Of a stretch of 64,000 nucleotides of DNA, positions 54,323 to 62,303 are shown piece after piece (position 1 is the first letter of the stretch; each line of letters opens with the position of its first letter). Position numbers and translations under genes: made by a program. The notes below the pieces were generated by a model. The model saw only the letters and a list, made by a program, of their open reading frames with translations, was not told where the DNA came from and ran no database searches. Source of the DNA: Gaoshiqia hydrogeniformans (GTDB taxonomy: Bacteria; Bacteroidota; Bacteroidia; Bacteroidales; Prolixibacteraceae); contig NZ_CP186334.1 in NCBI RefSeq assembly GCF_049347105.1, positions 1,736,001 through 1,800,000 of the forward strand. Reading direction: 5' to 3'.

Positions 54323-55471
54323 TTAATTTTCAAAGTCAGTTTCTTCTATTTTGGCCGCCGGCAAAAGGCGAATATTTCCTTCTATTTCCAGCGCATGTTT
54401 TCCCTGGTATACGAGATACAGCAGGTCCAGTTTTAAATCGGACATGGCTTGTCTCATCGAACGTGTAATTTGTGGTTTTTCCGAATACTTAATTTCAAAT
54501 CCGTATCGTTTCCCATTTTTAAATATCAGCAAATCAAGCTCAACACCTGTATGAGTACGCCAATAGTAGTAGTCGCGGGTGCCCATTTTTTGAAGGATCT
54601 GTTCGATGATGAAACCTTCCCAAGAGGCTCCGACTTTGACATGATTGACTACCTGATTGTGTGGCAACGATAACAAGGTATGTAACAAGCCACTATCACG
54701 AATATAAATTTTCGGAGATTTAACCTGTCTCTTTTGCAGATTTTCATACCACGGCTGAACTTGACGGATCAAATAGGTTCCGGACAAAATATCCAGGTAC
54801 TTTTTTACAGTGGGTTCCGAAACCCCCATGGACCGGGCGAATTCAGATCCTTTCCAAATCTGGCCATGATAATGTGCCAGCATCACCCAAAATCGGCGCA
54901 AGGTTACAGGAGGAATATTAAATCCCAATAAGTTGATGTCCCTTTCCAGGAAAGTCCGGATAAAATCGTCCCTCCATTGGTAACTCAGCATGTCTGAACC
55001 GGCCAGGTAAGACCGGGGAAATCCCCCCCTCAACCACAATTGTTGAAAGTTTTCCTGTCCCACCTCATCTAGTTTAAATCCGGTCAAATCAACAAAACCA
55101 ATCCGACCGGCCAGGCTATCCGAGGAATTTTTAATCAGGTCGGGCGAGGCGCTTCCCAGCAACAAAAACCGATTTTCCACTCCTTCCTGATCGGCAAGTA
55201 CGCGTAAAATGCTGAATATTTCCGGCATACGCTGAACTTCATCAATAACCACCAAACCCTTTTGCTGTTCTAAAAAAGCTTTGGGCGAAACAGAAAGCAG
55301 TTCATAATCAGAAGGGTCTTCCAAGTCGACCATTACCGAGGAAAAAGACTCGGCAACTTTTCGGGCAATTGTGGTTTTGCCACACTGTCGCGGTCCCAAT
55401 ATGGCCGTTACCGGATTGGCCTGGATGGAGTCCTTGATTTGTTGCTCAAATAATTTCCTGTTCAGGTACAT
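54323..55471 (-). CDS. AAA-family ATPase with DUF4143 domain
   Basis: 382 aa from the first ATG (MYLNRKLFEQQIKDSI); a TTG 24 bp upstream extends the frame. The N-terminal AAA_14 domain has Walker A AILGPRQCGKTT and Walker B LVVIDEVQRMP. A winged-helix region and the C-terminal DUF4143 nuclease-like domain follow (GASWEGFIIEQIL, YYWRTHTGVELDLLI, GFEIKYSEKP: the D/E-x-K pattern of PD-(D/E)XK folds). This group is common, mobile and of unclear function. It interrupts the metF-metH neighbourhood, and palindromes lie just upstream. Confidence 0.88.
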   Translation of the reverse strand: MYLNRKLFEQQIKDSIQANPVTAILGPRQCGKTTIARKVAESFSSVMVDLEDPSDYELLSVSPKAFLEQQKGLVVIDEVQRMPEIFSILRVLADQEGVENRFLLLGSASPDLIKNSSDSLAGRIGFVDLTGFKLDEVGQENFQQLWLRGGFPRSYLAGSDMLSYQWRDDFIRTFLERDINLLGFNIPPVTLRRFWVMLAHYHGQIWKGSEFARSMGVSEPTVKKYLDILSGTYLIRQVQPWYENLQKRQVKSPKIYIRDSGLLHTLLSLPHNQVVNHVKVGASWEGFIIEQILQKMGTRDYYYWRTHTGVELDLLIFKNGKRYGFEIKYSEKPQITRSMRQAMSDLKLDLLYLVYQGKHALEIEGNIRLLPAAKIEETDFEN

Positions 55472-55502
55472 TTCCTCTTCGTTTCGATACGACAAAAGTA
55501 AT

Positions 55503-55551
55503 AATTAACCTTGAAATCCTAAAGTTTAAATTTAGAATTTCAAGGTTAATT
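55503..55551. repeat. Long palindrome upstream of the AAA/DUF4143 gene
   Basis: 21-bp arms (AATTAACCTTGAAATcCTAAA and its inverse) with one mismatch and a 7-bp AT loop, 32 bp upstream of the ATG. A second, shorter imperfect palindrome (TGAATTTCTAAA, 7 bp, TTTGAAAATTCA) at 55566-55596 shares the TTGAA-T/ATTCAA theme. It could be an operator, a terminator for metH, or the ends of a small mobile element. Confidence 0.7.
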
Positions 55552-55600
55552 AACGTTTTTTAGGTTGAATTTCTAAAGTATAAGTTTGAAAATTCAAGGT

Positions 55601-58600
55601 TTATACTCCCTTATAATTCAGGTTCACCGGCAGGAACTGTTCCACCAGTTCAACCGTTACCCCTTTGCGGCGCGCATAATCTTCGACCTGGTCTTTGCCG
55701 ATTTTTTCGAGGCTGAAGTAGCGCGATTCCGGATGGGCAAAATACTGCCCGCAGACCGAGGCCGTCGGGTACATGGCATAATGTTCCGACAGGGTAATCC
55801 CGATTTTTTCGGCGCCCAGCACCTGAAACAGGTTTTCCTTTTCGTGGTGTTCGGGGCAAGCCGGGTAGCCCATCGCCGGACGGATTCCCTGGTAATTGAC
55901 CTTTAGGATATCGTCCCAGCTCAGGTCTTCACCCGGAGCATAGGCCCAGTATTCTTTACGGACTTTCTCGTGCAGCAGCTCGGCAAATGCTTCCGAAAGC
56001 CGGTCGGCCAGCGCTTCCAGCATGATGGCCTTGTAATCGTCGTGATCGGCTTTGTAGCCGGCCATCCATTTTTCGATACCAATACCGGCTGTTACGGCAA
56101 AGGCGCCGCAATAATCTGTCTGATTAATTTCTTTCGGGGCCACAAAATCAGCCAGGCAGAAATTGGGCGATCCTTCTTTTTTCTTTTCCTGCTGCCGCAG
56201 ATGGTAAAAACGCCCGAGTTCTTTGGTCCGCGCTTCATCTTCGAACAACACGATGTCGTCGGTATCGGCATGTGCGGGCCAGATCCCGTAAATTCCATTG
56301 GCCTGCAGCATCTTCTTTTCGATGATTTCATCCAGCATCTGCTGCGCATCTTCGTAAACCTTTCGGGCTTGTTCCCCTTGCCGTTCATCGTGCAGGATGT
56401 CGGGGAATTTTCCTTTCAGTTCCCAAACAAAGAAGAAAAAATTCCAGTCGATGTATTTACGTAACTCTTCAATCGGATAGTCGATCAACTCGTGAATTCC
56501 GGTATGTTTGGGTTTGTAGATGCCGTTTTTGCTCCAGTCAATCTGAAATTTATTGGCCCGCGCCTCCTCCAGGTTCAGGTATTCTTTCGGTTTCTTCTGA
56601 CTATGAAACTGACGGATACTCTCATATTCGTCGTTTACCGACCGGACATACTCCTGGTTGCCGGCTAGCAGGTTGGCCACCACGTTTACGGTGCGGCTGG
56701 CGTCTTTCACATACACCACCGGCTGCGAATACTGCGGGGCAATTTTCACGGCGGTGTGGATTTTTGAAGTCGTGGCGCCGCCGATCAGCAAGGGAAGCGT
56801 AAATTTCCGGCGTTCCATCTCAGCAGCTACGCTGGCCATAATTTCCAGCGACGGTGTGATCAGGCCGCTCAGTCCAATCATGTCTACCTGTTCCCGGAGG
56901 GCGGTTTCCAGAATCTTTTCGGTGGGGACCATCACGCCCAGATCAATCACCGCATAATTGTTGCAAGCCAGTACGACGCCCACTATATTTTTTCCGATAT
57001 CATGCACGTCGCCCTTTACTGTCGCGAGAAGTATCTTTTTTTGTGAACTTTGCTGACCCTTGAATTTTTCCTTGTCTTTCTCGATGTAGGGCAACAGGAA
57101 AGCAACTGCTTTTTTCATCACCCGGGCCGATTTGATCACCTGGGGAAGGAACATTTTACCCGATCCAAACAAGTCGCCCACCACGTTCATGCCTTCCATC
57201 AGCGGACCTTCAATGATGTTGATCGCGGGCTGGTAAAACGGCAGCGCTTCGGCCAGGTCTTTTTCAATATAGTCTGGCAAACCTTTCACGAGAGCGTGCT
57301 CCAGGCGTTTTTCGACCGGCAGTTCGCGCCATTCGTCTTTGCGTACCGCCTTTCCTTCCTCCTCTTTCAGTGTTTGGGCAAATTCCAGCAGCCGTTCGGT
57401 AGCATCAGGACGACGGTTCATTACCAGATCTTCAATGTATTCGAGCAGATCTTTCGGAATTTCATCGTAAATCTGTAACATACCGGGATTTACAATGCCC
57501 ATATCCAAACCGGCTTTGATGGCATGGAACAGGAATACCGAATGAATCGCTTCGCGCACCTGGTTGTTCCCGCGGAACGAGAAAGAAACATTACTTACTC
57601 CGCCGCTGGTTTTGGCATGGGGCAAATTCGCTTTGATCCAGCGCACCGATTCGATAAAATCAACAGCGTAATTGTTGTGTTCTTCCATCCCGGTTCCAAT
57701 GGTCAGGATATTGGGATCGAAGATGATATCTTCGGCTGGAAAATTGATTTTTCCCGTCAGCAATTTGTAAGCCCGTTCGCAAATTTCGATACGCCGCCCG
57801 TAACTGTCGGCCTGCCCTTTTTCATCAAAAGCCATGACCACCACGGCCGCGCCGTAACGTTTAATTTTCCGGGCCTGCTCCAGGAACTGCTCCTCGCCTT
57901 CTTTCATGCTGATGGAGTTCACAATGGCTTTCCCCTGCAAACATTTCAGCCCGGCTTCAATCACTTCCCACTTCGACGAATCCACCATCACGGGCAGTTT
58001 GGCAATATCAGGTTCAGCCATCAGCAAGTTCAGGAAAATCACCATTTCTTTTTTGGCATCCAGCATGGCATCGTCCAGGTTGACGTCGATTACCTGCGCC
58101 CCGTTTTCTACCTGTTCGCGGGCAACAGCCAGCGCTTCTTCGTATTTTTCTTCACGGATCAGGCGGGCAAACATCCGCGAGCCGGAAACATTACAACGCT
58201 CGCCAATATTCACAAAGTTGGTTTCGGGGGTGATGGTTACCGGTTCCAGTCCACTCAGGCGGGTCAGTTCGTCATTTTTTTGCTTCACGTGAGGCTGAGC
58301 GGCTGCAGCAATCCCGGCAAACCTGCGGATATGGTCGGGCGTGGTGCCGCAACAGCCGCCAATGATATTCACAAAATGGTTATCCAGGAAATCCTTTACC
58401 TGTGCAGCCATTTCTTCGGGCGTTTCGTCGTATTCGCCAAACTGGTTGGGCAAACCGGCATTGGGGTAAGCGCTGATATAGAAAGGGGCTTTCCCGGCCA
58501 TTTCTTCCAGGTAAGGGCGCATATCTTTGGCCCCCAGCGAGCAGTTTAAGCCAATGCTCAGCAAGTCGATGTGGCGAACCGAGTTCAGGAAAGCCTCGAC

Positions 58601-59278
58601 GGTTTGGCCTGAAAGTGTCCGTCCGCTTGCATCGGTGATGGTTCCCGACACCATGACCGGCAGGTGTATGCCCGACTCCTCCAGCACCTCTTCAATGGCA
58701 AAAAGGGCAGCTTTGGCGTTCAGCGTATCAAAAATGGTTTCAACCAGCAGCAAGTCAACGCCTCCGTCGAGCAAACCTTTTACCTGTTCGCGATAAGCCT
58801 CCTTCACCAAGTCGAAAGTAGTAGCCCGGTAGCCCGGGTCATTCACATCGGGTGACAGCGAAAGTGTCTTATTGGTTGGCCCCAGGGCGCCGGCCACATA
58901 GCGGGGCTTCTCCGGATTTTTCGCCGTAAACCCGTCGGCTACTTCGCGCGCAATTTCGGCCGATGCTTTATTGATGGCATACACCCACTTTTCGGTATGG
59001 TAGTCGGCCTGCGAGATGCTGGTCGCGTTGAAGGTATTGGTTTCAATAATATCTGATCCGGCCTCCAAAAATGCCGCATGGATGGCTTTAATGATATCCG
59101 GCCGGGTGATGGAAAGCAAGTCGTTGTTGCCAAATAATTCGTTTTTCAGATCGGCCAGCTCTTCATTTCTGAAGTCTTTTTCCGTCAGCCGGTGTTTCTG
59201 GATCATGGTCCCCATGGCGCCATCCAGCACCAGCACCCGGTGCTTCAATTCGTCACGTATGTCTTTTTTCTGTGTCAT
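55601..59278 (-). CDS. metH: Cobalamin-dependent methionine synthase
   Basis: 1225 aa, full length (E. coli 1227). Homocysteine-binding barrel (about 1-325) with the zinc ligands of IGLNCSLG and GGCCGTTPDHI; pterin-binding barrel (about 350-620; FVNIGERCNVSGSR, VDSSKWEVIEAGLK); B12 domain (about 650-890) with D-x-H-x-x-G in GDVHDIGKNIVG; and SAM-dependent reactivation domain (about 910-1225; RPAMGYPACPEH). It transfers the methyl group of methyl-THF to homocysteine. Its start lies 2 bp after the UPF0280 gene, in the SAM-riboswitch-led operon. Confidence 0.97.
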   Translation of the reverse strand: MTQKKDIRDELKHRVLVLDGAMGTMIQKHRLTEKDFRNEELADLKNELFGNNDLLSITRPDIIKAIHAAFLEAGSDIIETNTFNATSISQADYHTEKWVYAINKASAEIAREVADGFTAKNPEKPRYVAGALGPTNKTLSLSPDVNDPGYRATTFDLVKEAYREQVKGLLDGGVDLLLVETIFDTLNAKAALFAIEEVLEESGIHLPVMVSGTITDASGRTLSGQTVEAFLNSVRHIDLLSIGLNCSLGAKDMRPYLEEMAGKAPFYISAYPNAGLPNQFGEYDETPEEMAAQVKDFLDNHFVNIIGGCCGTTPDHIRRFAGIAAAAQPHVKQKNDELTRLSGLEPVTITPETNFVNIGERCNVSGSRMFARLIREEKYEEALAVAREQVENGAQVIDVNLDDAMLDAKKEMVIFLNLLMAEPDIAKLPVMVDSSKWEVIEAGLKCLQGKAIVNSISMKEGEEQFLEQARKIKRYGAAVVVMAFDEKGQADSYGRRIEICERAYKLLTGKINFPAEDIIFDPNILTIGTGMEEHNNYAVDFIESVRWIKANLPHAKTSGGVSNVSFSFRGNNQVREAIHSVFLFHAIKAGLDMGIVNPGMLQIYDEIPKDLLEYIEDLVMNRRPDATERLLEFAQTLKEEEGKAVRKDEWRELPVEKRLEHALVKGLPDYIEKDLAEALPFYQPAINIIEGPLMEGMNVVGDLFGSGKMFLPQVIKSARVMKKAVAFLLPYIEKDKEKFKGQQSSQKKILLATVKGDVHDIGKNIVGVVLACNNYAVIDLGVMVPTEKILETALREQVDMIGLSGLITPSLEIMASVAAEMERRKFTLPLLIGGATTSKIHTAVKIAPQYSQPVVYVKDASRTVNVVANLLAGNQEYVRSVNDEYESIRQFHSQKKPKEYLNLEEARANKFQIDWSKNGIYKPKHTGIHELIDYPIEELRKYIDWNFFFFVWELKGKFPDILHDERQGEQARKVYEDAQQMLDEIIEKKMLQANGIYGIWPAHADTDDIVLFEDEARTKELGRFYHLRQQEKKKEGSPNFCLADFVAPKEINQTDYCGAFAVTAGIGIEKWMAGYKADHDDYKAIMLEALADRLSEAFAELLHEKVRKEYWAYAPGEDLSWDDILKVNYQGIRPAMGYPACPEHHEKENLFQVLGAEKIGITLSEHYAMYPTASVCGQYFAHPESRYFSLEKIGKDQVEDYARRKGVTVELVEQFLPVNLNYKGV

Positions 59279-59280
59279 CT

Positions 59281-60141
59281 TTAACCTATCAGTTTCATTT
59301 CAAACTCGCCGCGAATGCCAATCTGGTCTTCACAGATCAGCACGGCGGCCATAATTTCGGGAAACGTTTCCGTGCGTTTCAGCACTTTTTCCACATCGCC
59401 CGGTTTTTTAATCAAATTGCCCAGACCGGTCGCGAAAGCATCGGCCAGCGCCGTGTCCCTGCAGGCGATCATGACTGCATCGGCCTTACCGAAACTCAGC
59501 GAGGGGCCAACAGTTCCTGCTGAAGTACAAATACCCAGGGGACTTTGTTCAGCTGTAATTTCCAGCCCCACCACCCCCGACAAGGGCGACTCTCCTGCAA
59601 AGATACTCACAATCAGTGGGTTTTGCAGCTTCAAAAAAATATCGCCTCCATTTTCAATAACCAACTCGTTGATGGCAAAGTTTTCCAGAAGTGTTTGTCC
59701 GACGATTTCGCTGAACAGACCAGCCACTGCCGCCATGGGGCCAACGCCGGCCTTTTCGGCTGCCGCTGCCATTCTTTTGGCGGTATCCGGAGCCGCTTCC
59801 TGTGCCGGACAGGGTTTCAGGCTTTTCCTGAAAAAGGAATCAGCTACAAGATAAGCCTCCAGTTCATCGCGTATCCCGACGAGTCTGGTCAATGCCAGCT
59901 CAGCCATTTCTTCTTTAAAAGAAGCGTGATCGATACCCACCCACAAATCGGAATCTTTGTATGTAATCACAAACGATTGGAAACGCTCCGTCGAAAAACT
60001 GTTGCGATAGGTCCGGGGCGTTGCCCCGCCTAAGCTTCCCAACGCTGAGAAAGACGAAAGCTCTCTCTCTTCCCCCTCCATCGGGGAAAAAGAGCCGGGT
60101 TTTCTTTGCTTATCTTTTTTCTTCATGTTATTCAGATTCAC
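59281..60141 (-). CDS. UPF0280 (ApbE-like) protein of homocysteine pathway
   Basis: 286 aa; alternative ATG 15 bp downstream. UPF0280 family segments: VAGLFSEIVGQTL, ELVIENGGDIFL, GICTSAGTVGPSLSFGKADAV in part, and ADAFATGLGN near the end, as in ApbE-related folds. A member of this family (MA1715) is associated with sulfide-dependent homocysteine formation in Methanosarcina. Here it lies between the NIL-ferredoxin gene (72 bp) and metH (2 bp), which supports that role. Its biochemical job is not defined. The first 50 residues look disordered. Confidence 0.85.
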   Translation of the reverse strand: MNLNNMKKKDKQRKPGSFSPMEGEERELSSFSALGSLGGATPRTYRNSFSTERFQSFVITYKDSDLWVGIDHASFKEEMAELALTRLVGIRDELEAYLVADSFFRKSLKPCPAQEAAPDTAKRMAAAAEKAGVGPMAAVAGLFSEIVGQTLLENFAINELVIENGGDIFLKLQNPLIVSIFAGESPLSGVVGLEITAEQSPLGICTSAGTVGPSLSFGKADAVMIACRDTALADAFATGLGNLIKKPGDVEKVLKRTETFPEIMAAVLICEDQIGIRGEFEMKLIG

Positions 60142-60213
60142 TCATTTGCCCTGCTATTAGCAGTTCAGGTTGAAGGTACCTGGCCCCTCCCTTCGGAGAA
60201 ACCGGGAGGGACC

Positions 60214-60624
60214 CTAATCCCTGAAATCGATCTCGAACAGGTTTAGCGGGCAGGCCGGAACGCAGAGTTCGCACACAATACACTTCTCGGGGTTGAAATC
60301 CAGTTCCCAGTTACTGTTCATGGTCAGGGCCCCGGGGAAACAAACAGCCATGCAGTTTCCGCAATTGATGCACTGCTGATGATTCCACCTGATTTTTTTG
60401 TCGATTGGTTCACAGCTTACCTGGTTTTCTTCCAGCCAGGCAATCCCTTTTTTCAGGTTATCGGCTGTTCCTTCCAGTTCGAGCAACAGGCTTCCGGTTT
60501 TTCCGGGCCATACTTCCGCTTTCAGAATGTTGATGCGGATATCGTAATCTTTCACCAGGTGATAGCTCAATGGCTTATCGCCGCTTTGTGCCGGAAATTT
60601 CAGGATATATCGTTTCTTTCTCAT
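60214..60624 (-). CDS. NIL-domain ferredoxin of homocysteine synthesis
   Basis: 136 aa. The N-terminal NIL domain (about 1-75) is the ligand-binding ACT-like fold found on methionine ABC ATPases. The C-terminal part has two 4Fe-4S motifs, CINCGNCMAVCFPGAL and CIVCELCVPACPLNL. It corresponds to the MA1822 type protein that works with DUF39 (MA1821) in making homocysteine from aspartate semialdehyde and a sulfide source. The start codon overlaps the DUF39 stop by ATGA, indicating coupled translation. Confidence 0.92.
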   Translation of the reverse strand: MRKKRYILKFPAQSGDKPLSYHLVKDYDIRINILKAEVWPGKTGSLLLELEGTADNLKKGIAWLEENQVSCEPIDKKIRWNHQQCINCGNCMAVCFPGALTMNSNWELDFNPEKCIVCELCVPACPLNLFEIDFRD

Positions 60625-61781
60625 AATTCACCTCCTGTTTCTTTCAGTCCTTTCAGCGACGTATTGGATGGAAACGACATGACCGGTTTTGTCAGCTCGA
60701 ATTCCCCTTTTTGAATTTTCTCTTTCAGCAGGCCGGCAATCTTTCGGGCTTTCTCCAGACTCGAAACCGGAGCTGTGCGAACTTTTTTGCCGTTCACCTT
60801 AATACTCCCCGAACGAAGCTGTTCGTAGTTGACGCGTCCCAGGGCCGGGGTACCTTCGCTTCCGTAATCGAGTACGGTGGTTTCGATCTGCTCGTTACGG
60901 ATCGAAAGCCGCTTGGCCAAATCTTCGTCCAGCACCGGAACAGGAACGCCGATGCCTACGAAAAGACTTACCCCGTATTTTTCGTAATAGGCAGCCCGCA
61001 AGTACTCGGAGCTCATTTTCTTTAAATCGCCGATTACCGCGATGGTTGCCGAGTTGCTGACCGGAACGCCATATTCGTTTTTCGGCTTGCTGGTGTTGAA
61101 CTGTGTTCCGGGCCAAACCACATAACCTTCGGTTCCGCCCAAAAAGATCCGCGTACCCAGTCCGATGGTCCTGAATTCGGGATCGTTCAGCAGCGGGCTT
61201 AGTTCGCCCGACGTTGAATAGGTGGCATTTCTGAGGTTTGGAAGCAGAGTACCCATGTAGGTATATTTAATCTTCTCGGTGGTATTTACCGCCACGTTGT
61301 AATTCTGGTATGCATTGCGCGGGTTAAACAGGAACATCTCGTTCACCGTTTCTTTACTGATTTTGGTTTTGATGTACTTGCGCGGGTAACAGTCGGTCCC
61401 CTTTCCCCAGGCTTCCAGTTCCAGCTCTTTGCCGTCCACCAAATCCTGAATCACATGCGCCCCGCCGTATTTGGGGTTATCCGGGTCACAGGCCGTTGCG
61501 CCAATGTAAGTATCAACGGCTGCCAGGCCTTCGTAAACCGGCACCCCGTTCAACCGGATTTTCTCCATGCGGATCGGCGGATTGGCATGGCCAAAGTTGA
61601 TGAATGCCCCGCTGGAACACATGGCCCCAAAGGTGGCAGTAGTCACCACATCCACCCGTTTCACAATTTCGGCCGGCGACAACTCTTTGCCCATCGCCGC
61701 CACTTCCTCGGCAGTCAGCACCACGGCCTTCCCGCTCCTGATTTTCTCGTTAATTTCCTCGTATGTCTTTTTGATACTCAT
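60621..61781 (-). CDS. DUF39 homocysteine biosynthesis protein (HcyBio)
   Basis: 386 aa, MA1821 type. Family segments: GATACDPDNPKYGGAHVI, FGAMCSSGAFINFGH and GTRIFLGGTEGYVVWPGTQF in part. In methanogens and sulfate reducers DUF39 with NIL-ferredoxin replaces the O-acyl-homoserine sulfhydrylase route by forming homocysteine directly from aspartate semialdehyde. First gene of an operon continuing with NIL-ferredoxin, UPF0280 and metH. A SAM-I riboswitch and a consensus promoter lie upstream, so it should be repressed when SAM is plentiful. Confidence 0.93.
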   Translation of the reverse strand: MSIKKTYEEINEKIRSGKAVVLTAEEVAAMGKELSPAEIVKRVDVVTTATFGAMCSSGAFINFGHANPPIRMEKIRLNGVPVYEGLAAVDTYIGATACDPDNPKYGGAHVIQDLVDGKELELEAWGKGTDCYPRKYIKTKISKETVNEMFLFNPRNAYQNYNVAVNTTEKIKYTYMGTLLPNLRNATYSTSGELSPLLNDPEFRTIGLGTRIFLGGTEGYVVWPGTQFNTSKPKNEYGVPVSNSATIAVIGDLKKMSSEYLRAAYYEKYGVSLFVGIGVPVPVLDEDLAKRLSIRNEQIETTVLDYGSEGTPALGRVNYEQLRSGSIKVNGKKVRTAPVSSLEKARKIAGLLKEKIQKGEFELTKPVMSFPSNTSLKGLKETGGEL

Positions 61782-61825
61782 TTTCCAATAATTTTTTTTC
61801 CTAAAGGCTGAAATGCAACAATTCC

Positions 61826-61842
61826 GTTCCCGAAGCGGGAAC
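61826..61842 (-). other. Hairpin in leader of homocysteine operon
   Basis: GTTCCCG / CGGGAAC with a 3-nt loop, between the SAM-I riboswitch and the DUF39 start (45 bp before the ATG). No T tract follows, so it is not a standard terminator; it may be part of a translational or Rho-linked expression platform. Confidence 0.4.
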
Positions 61843-61971
61843 AGTTTCCGTTTGTAAAATGAAAATAGGTAAAGCGCCGGTCAGCGCATACGGCTGTTGG
61901 AAAAGTGCATCCGGCTTAAACGAAAAAGTCGTATAATACTATTTTTCAATCTGTTCATGCTGTTTTGGTTT

Positions 61972-62080
61972 CAATTATAATTCCGTTTCCGGCCGGGTTT
62001 TGGCACCGTTCCCGTCAAATTTTAAACGGATGGTTGCCAGAGTTTCACAGAGCCCGATCTCTCCGCTCTTCGCTATAATC
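61972..62080 (-). ncRNA. SAM-I (S-box) riboswitch
   Basis: Read on the minus strand, the conserved S-box core appears in order: P1 5' arm ATTATA, AGAGCGGAGAGAT (kink-turn side), GGGCTCTGTGAAACTCTGG, GGCAACC, then P3 CCGT/ACGG, then GGTGCCAAAACC, and the P1 3' arm TATAAT. These match the SAM-I consensus (AGAG..GG..GAGGGA, GGC..CC..TGAAACC..GGCAACC, GGTGC.AA..CC). It binds SAM and should switch off the DUF39-NIL-UPF0280-metH operon. It ends 190 bp before the DUF39 start. Confidence 0.92.
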
Positions 62081-62120
62081 AAAAGTCCCGGTAATGAAGG
62101 GATAATTTGATAATTCCCGG

Positions 62121-62152
62121 CAAATGTAGTGTTAAAACTGATAATTATCAAA
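62121..62152 (-). promoter_or_regulatory. Consensus promoter of homocysteine/methionine operon
   Basis: On the minus strand TTTG (62152-62149), 20 bp, then TACATTTG (62128-62121): a perfect Bacteroidota -33/-7 pair. Transcription should start near 62115, about 35 nt before the riboswitch, giving a leader of roughly 335 nt. The remaining sequence to 62303 must hold the GH32 promoter; I see no clear match for it. Confidence 0.8.
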
Positions 62153-62303
62153 TGATATCCGGATCAAATGATCAGACTGTAACTTTCAGGCCCGAAGATC
62201 AATTTTACGGTCCTTTCCTGTTGAATCTGTGAAAAAGCAGTATGGCAAGTGATTTATTTTTGTTTAATTTGTTTTGCCTAGAAATTTTTAAACAAAACAA
62301 GTC

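Noticed and set aside
57524..58549. 341-aa open frame on the plus strand inside metH
   Set aside because: Antisense shadow of the pterin-binding part of metH; composition rich in H, F and Q, no family match.
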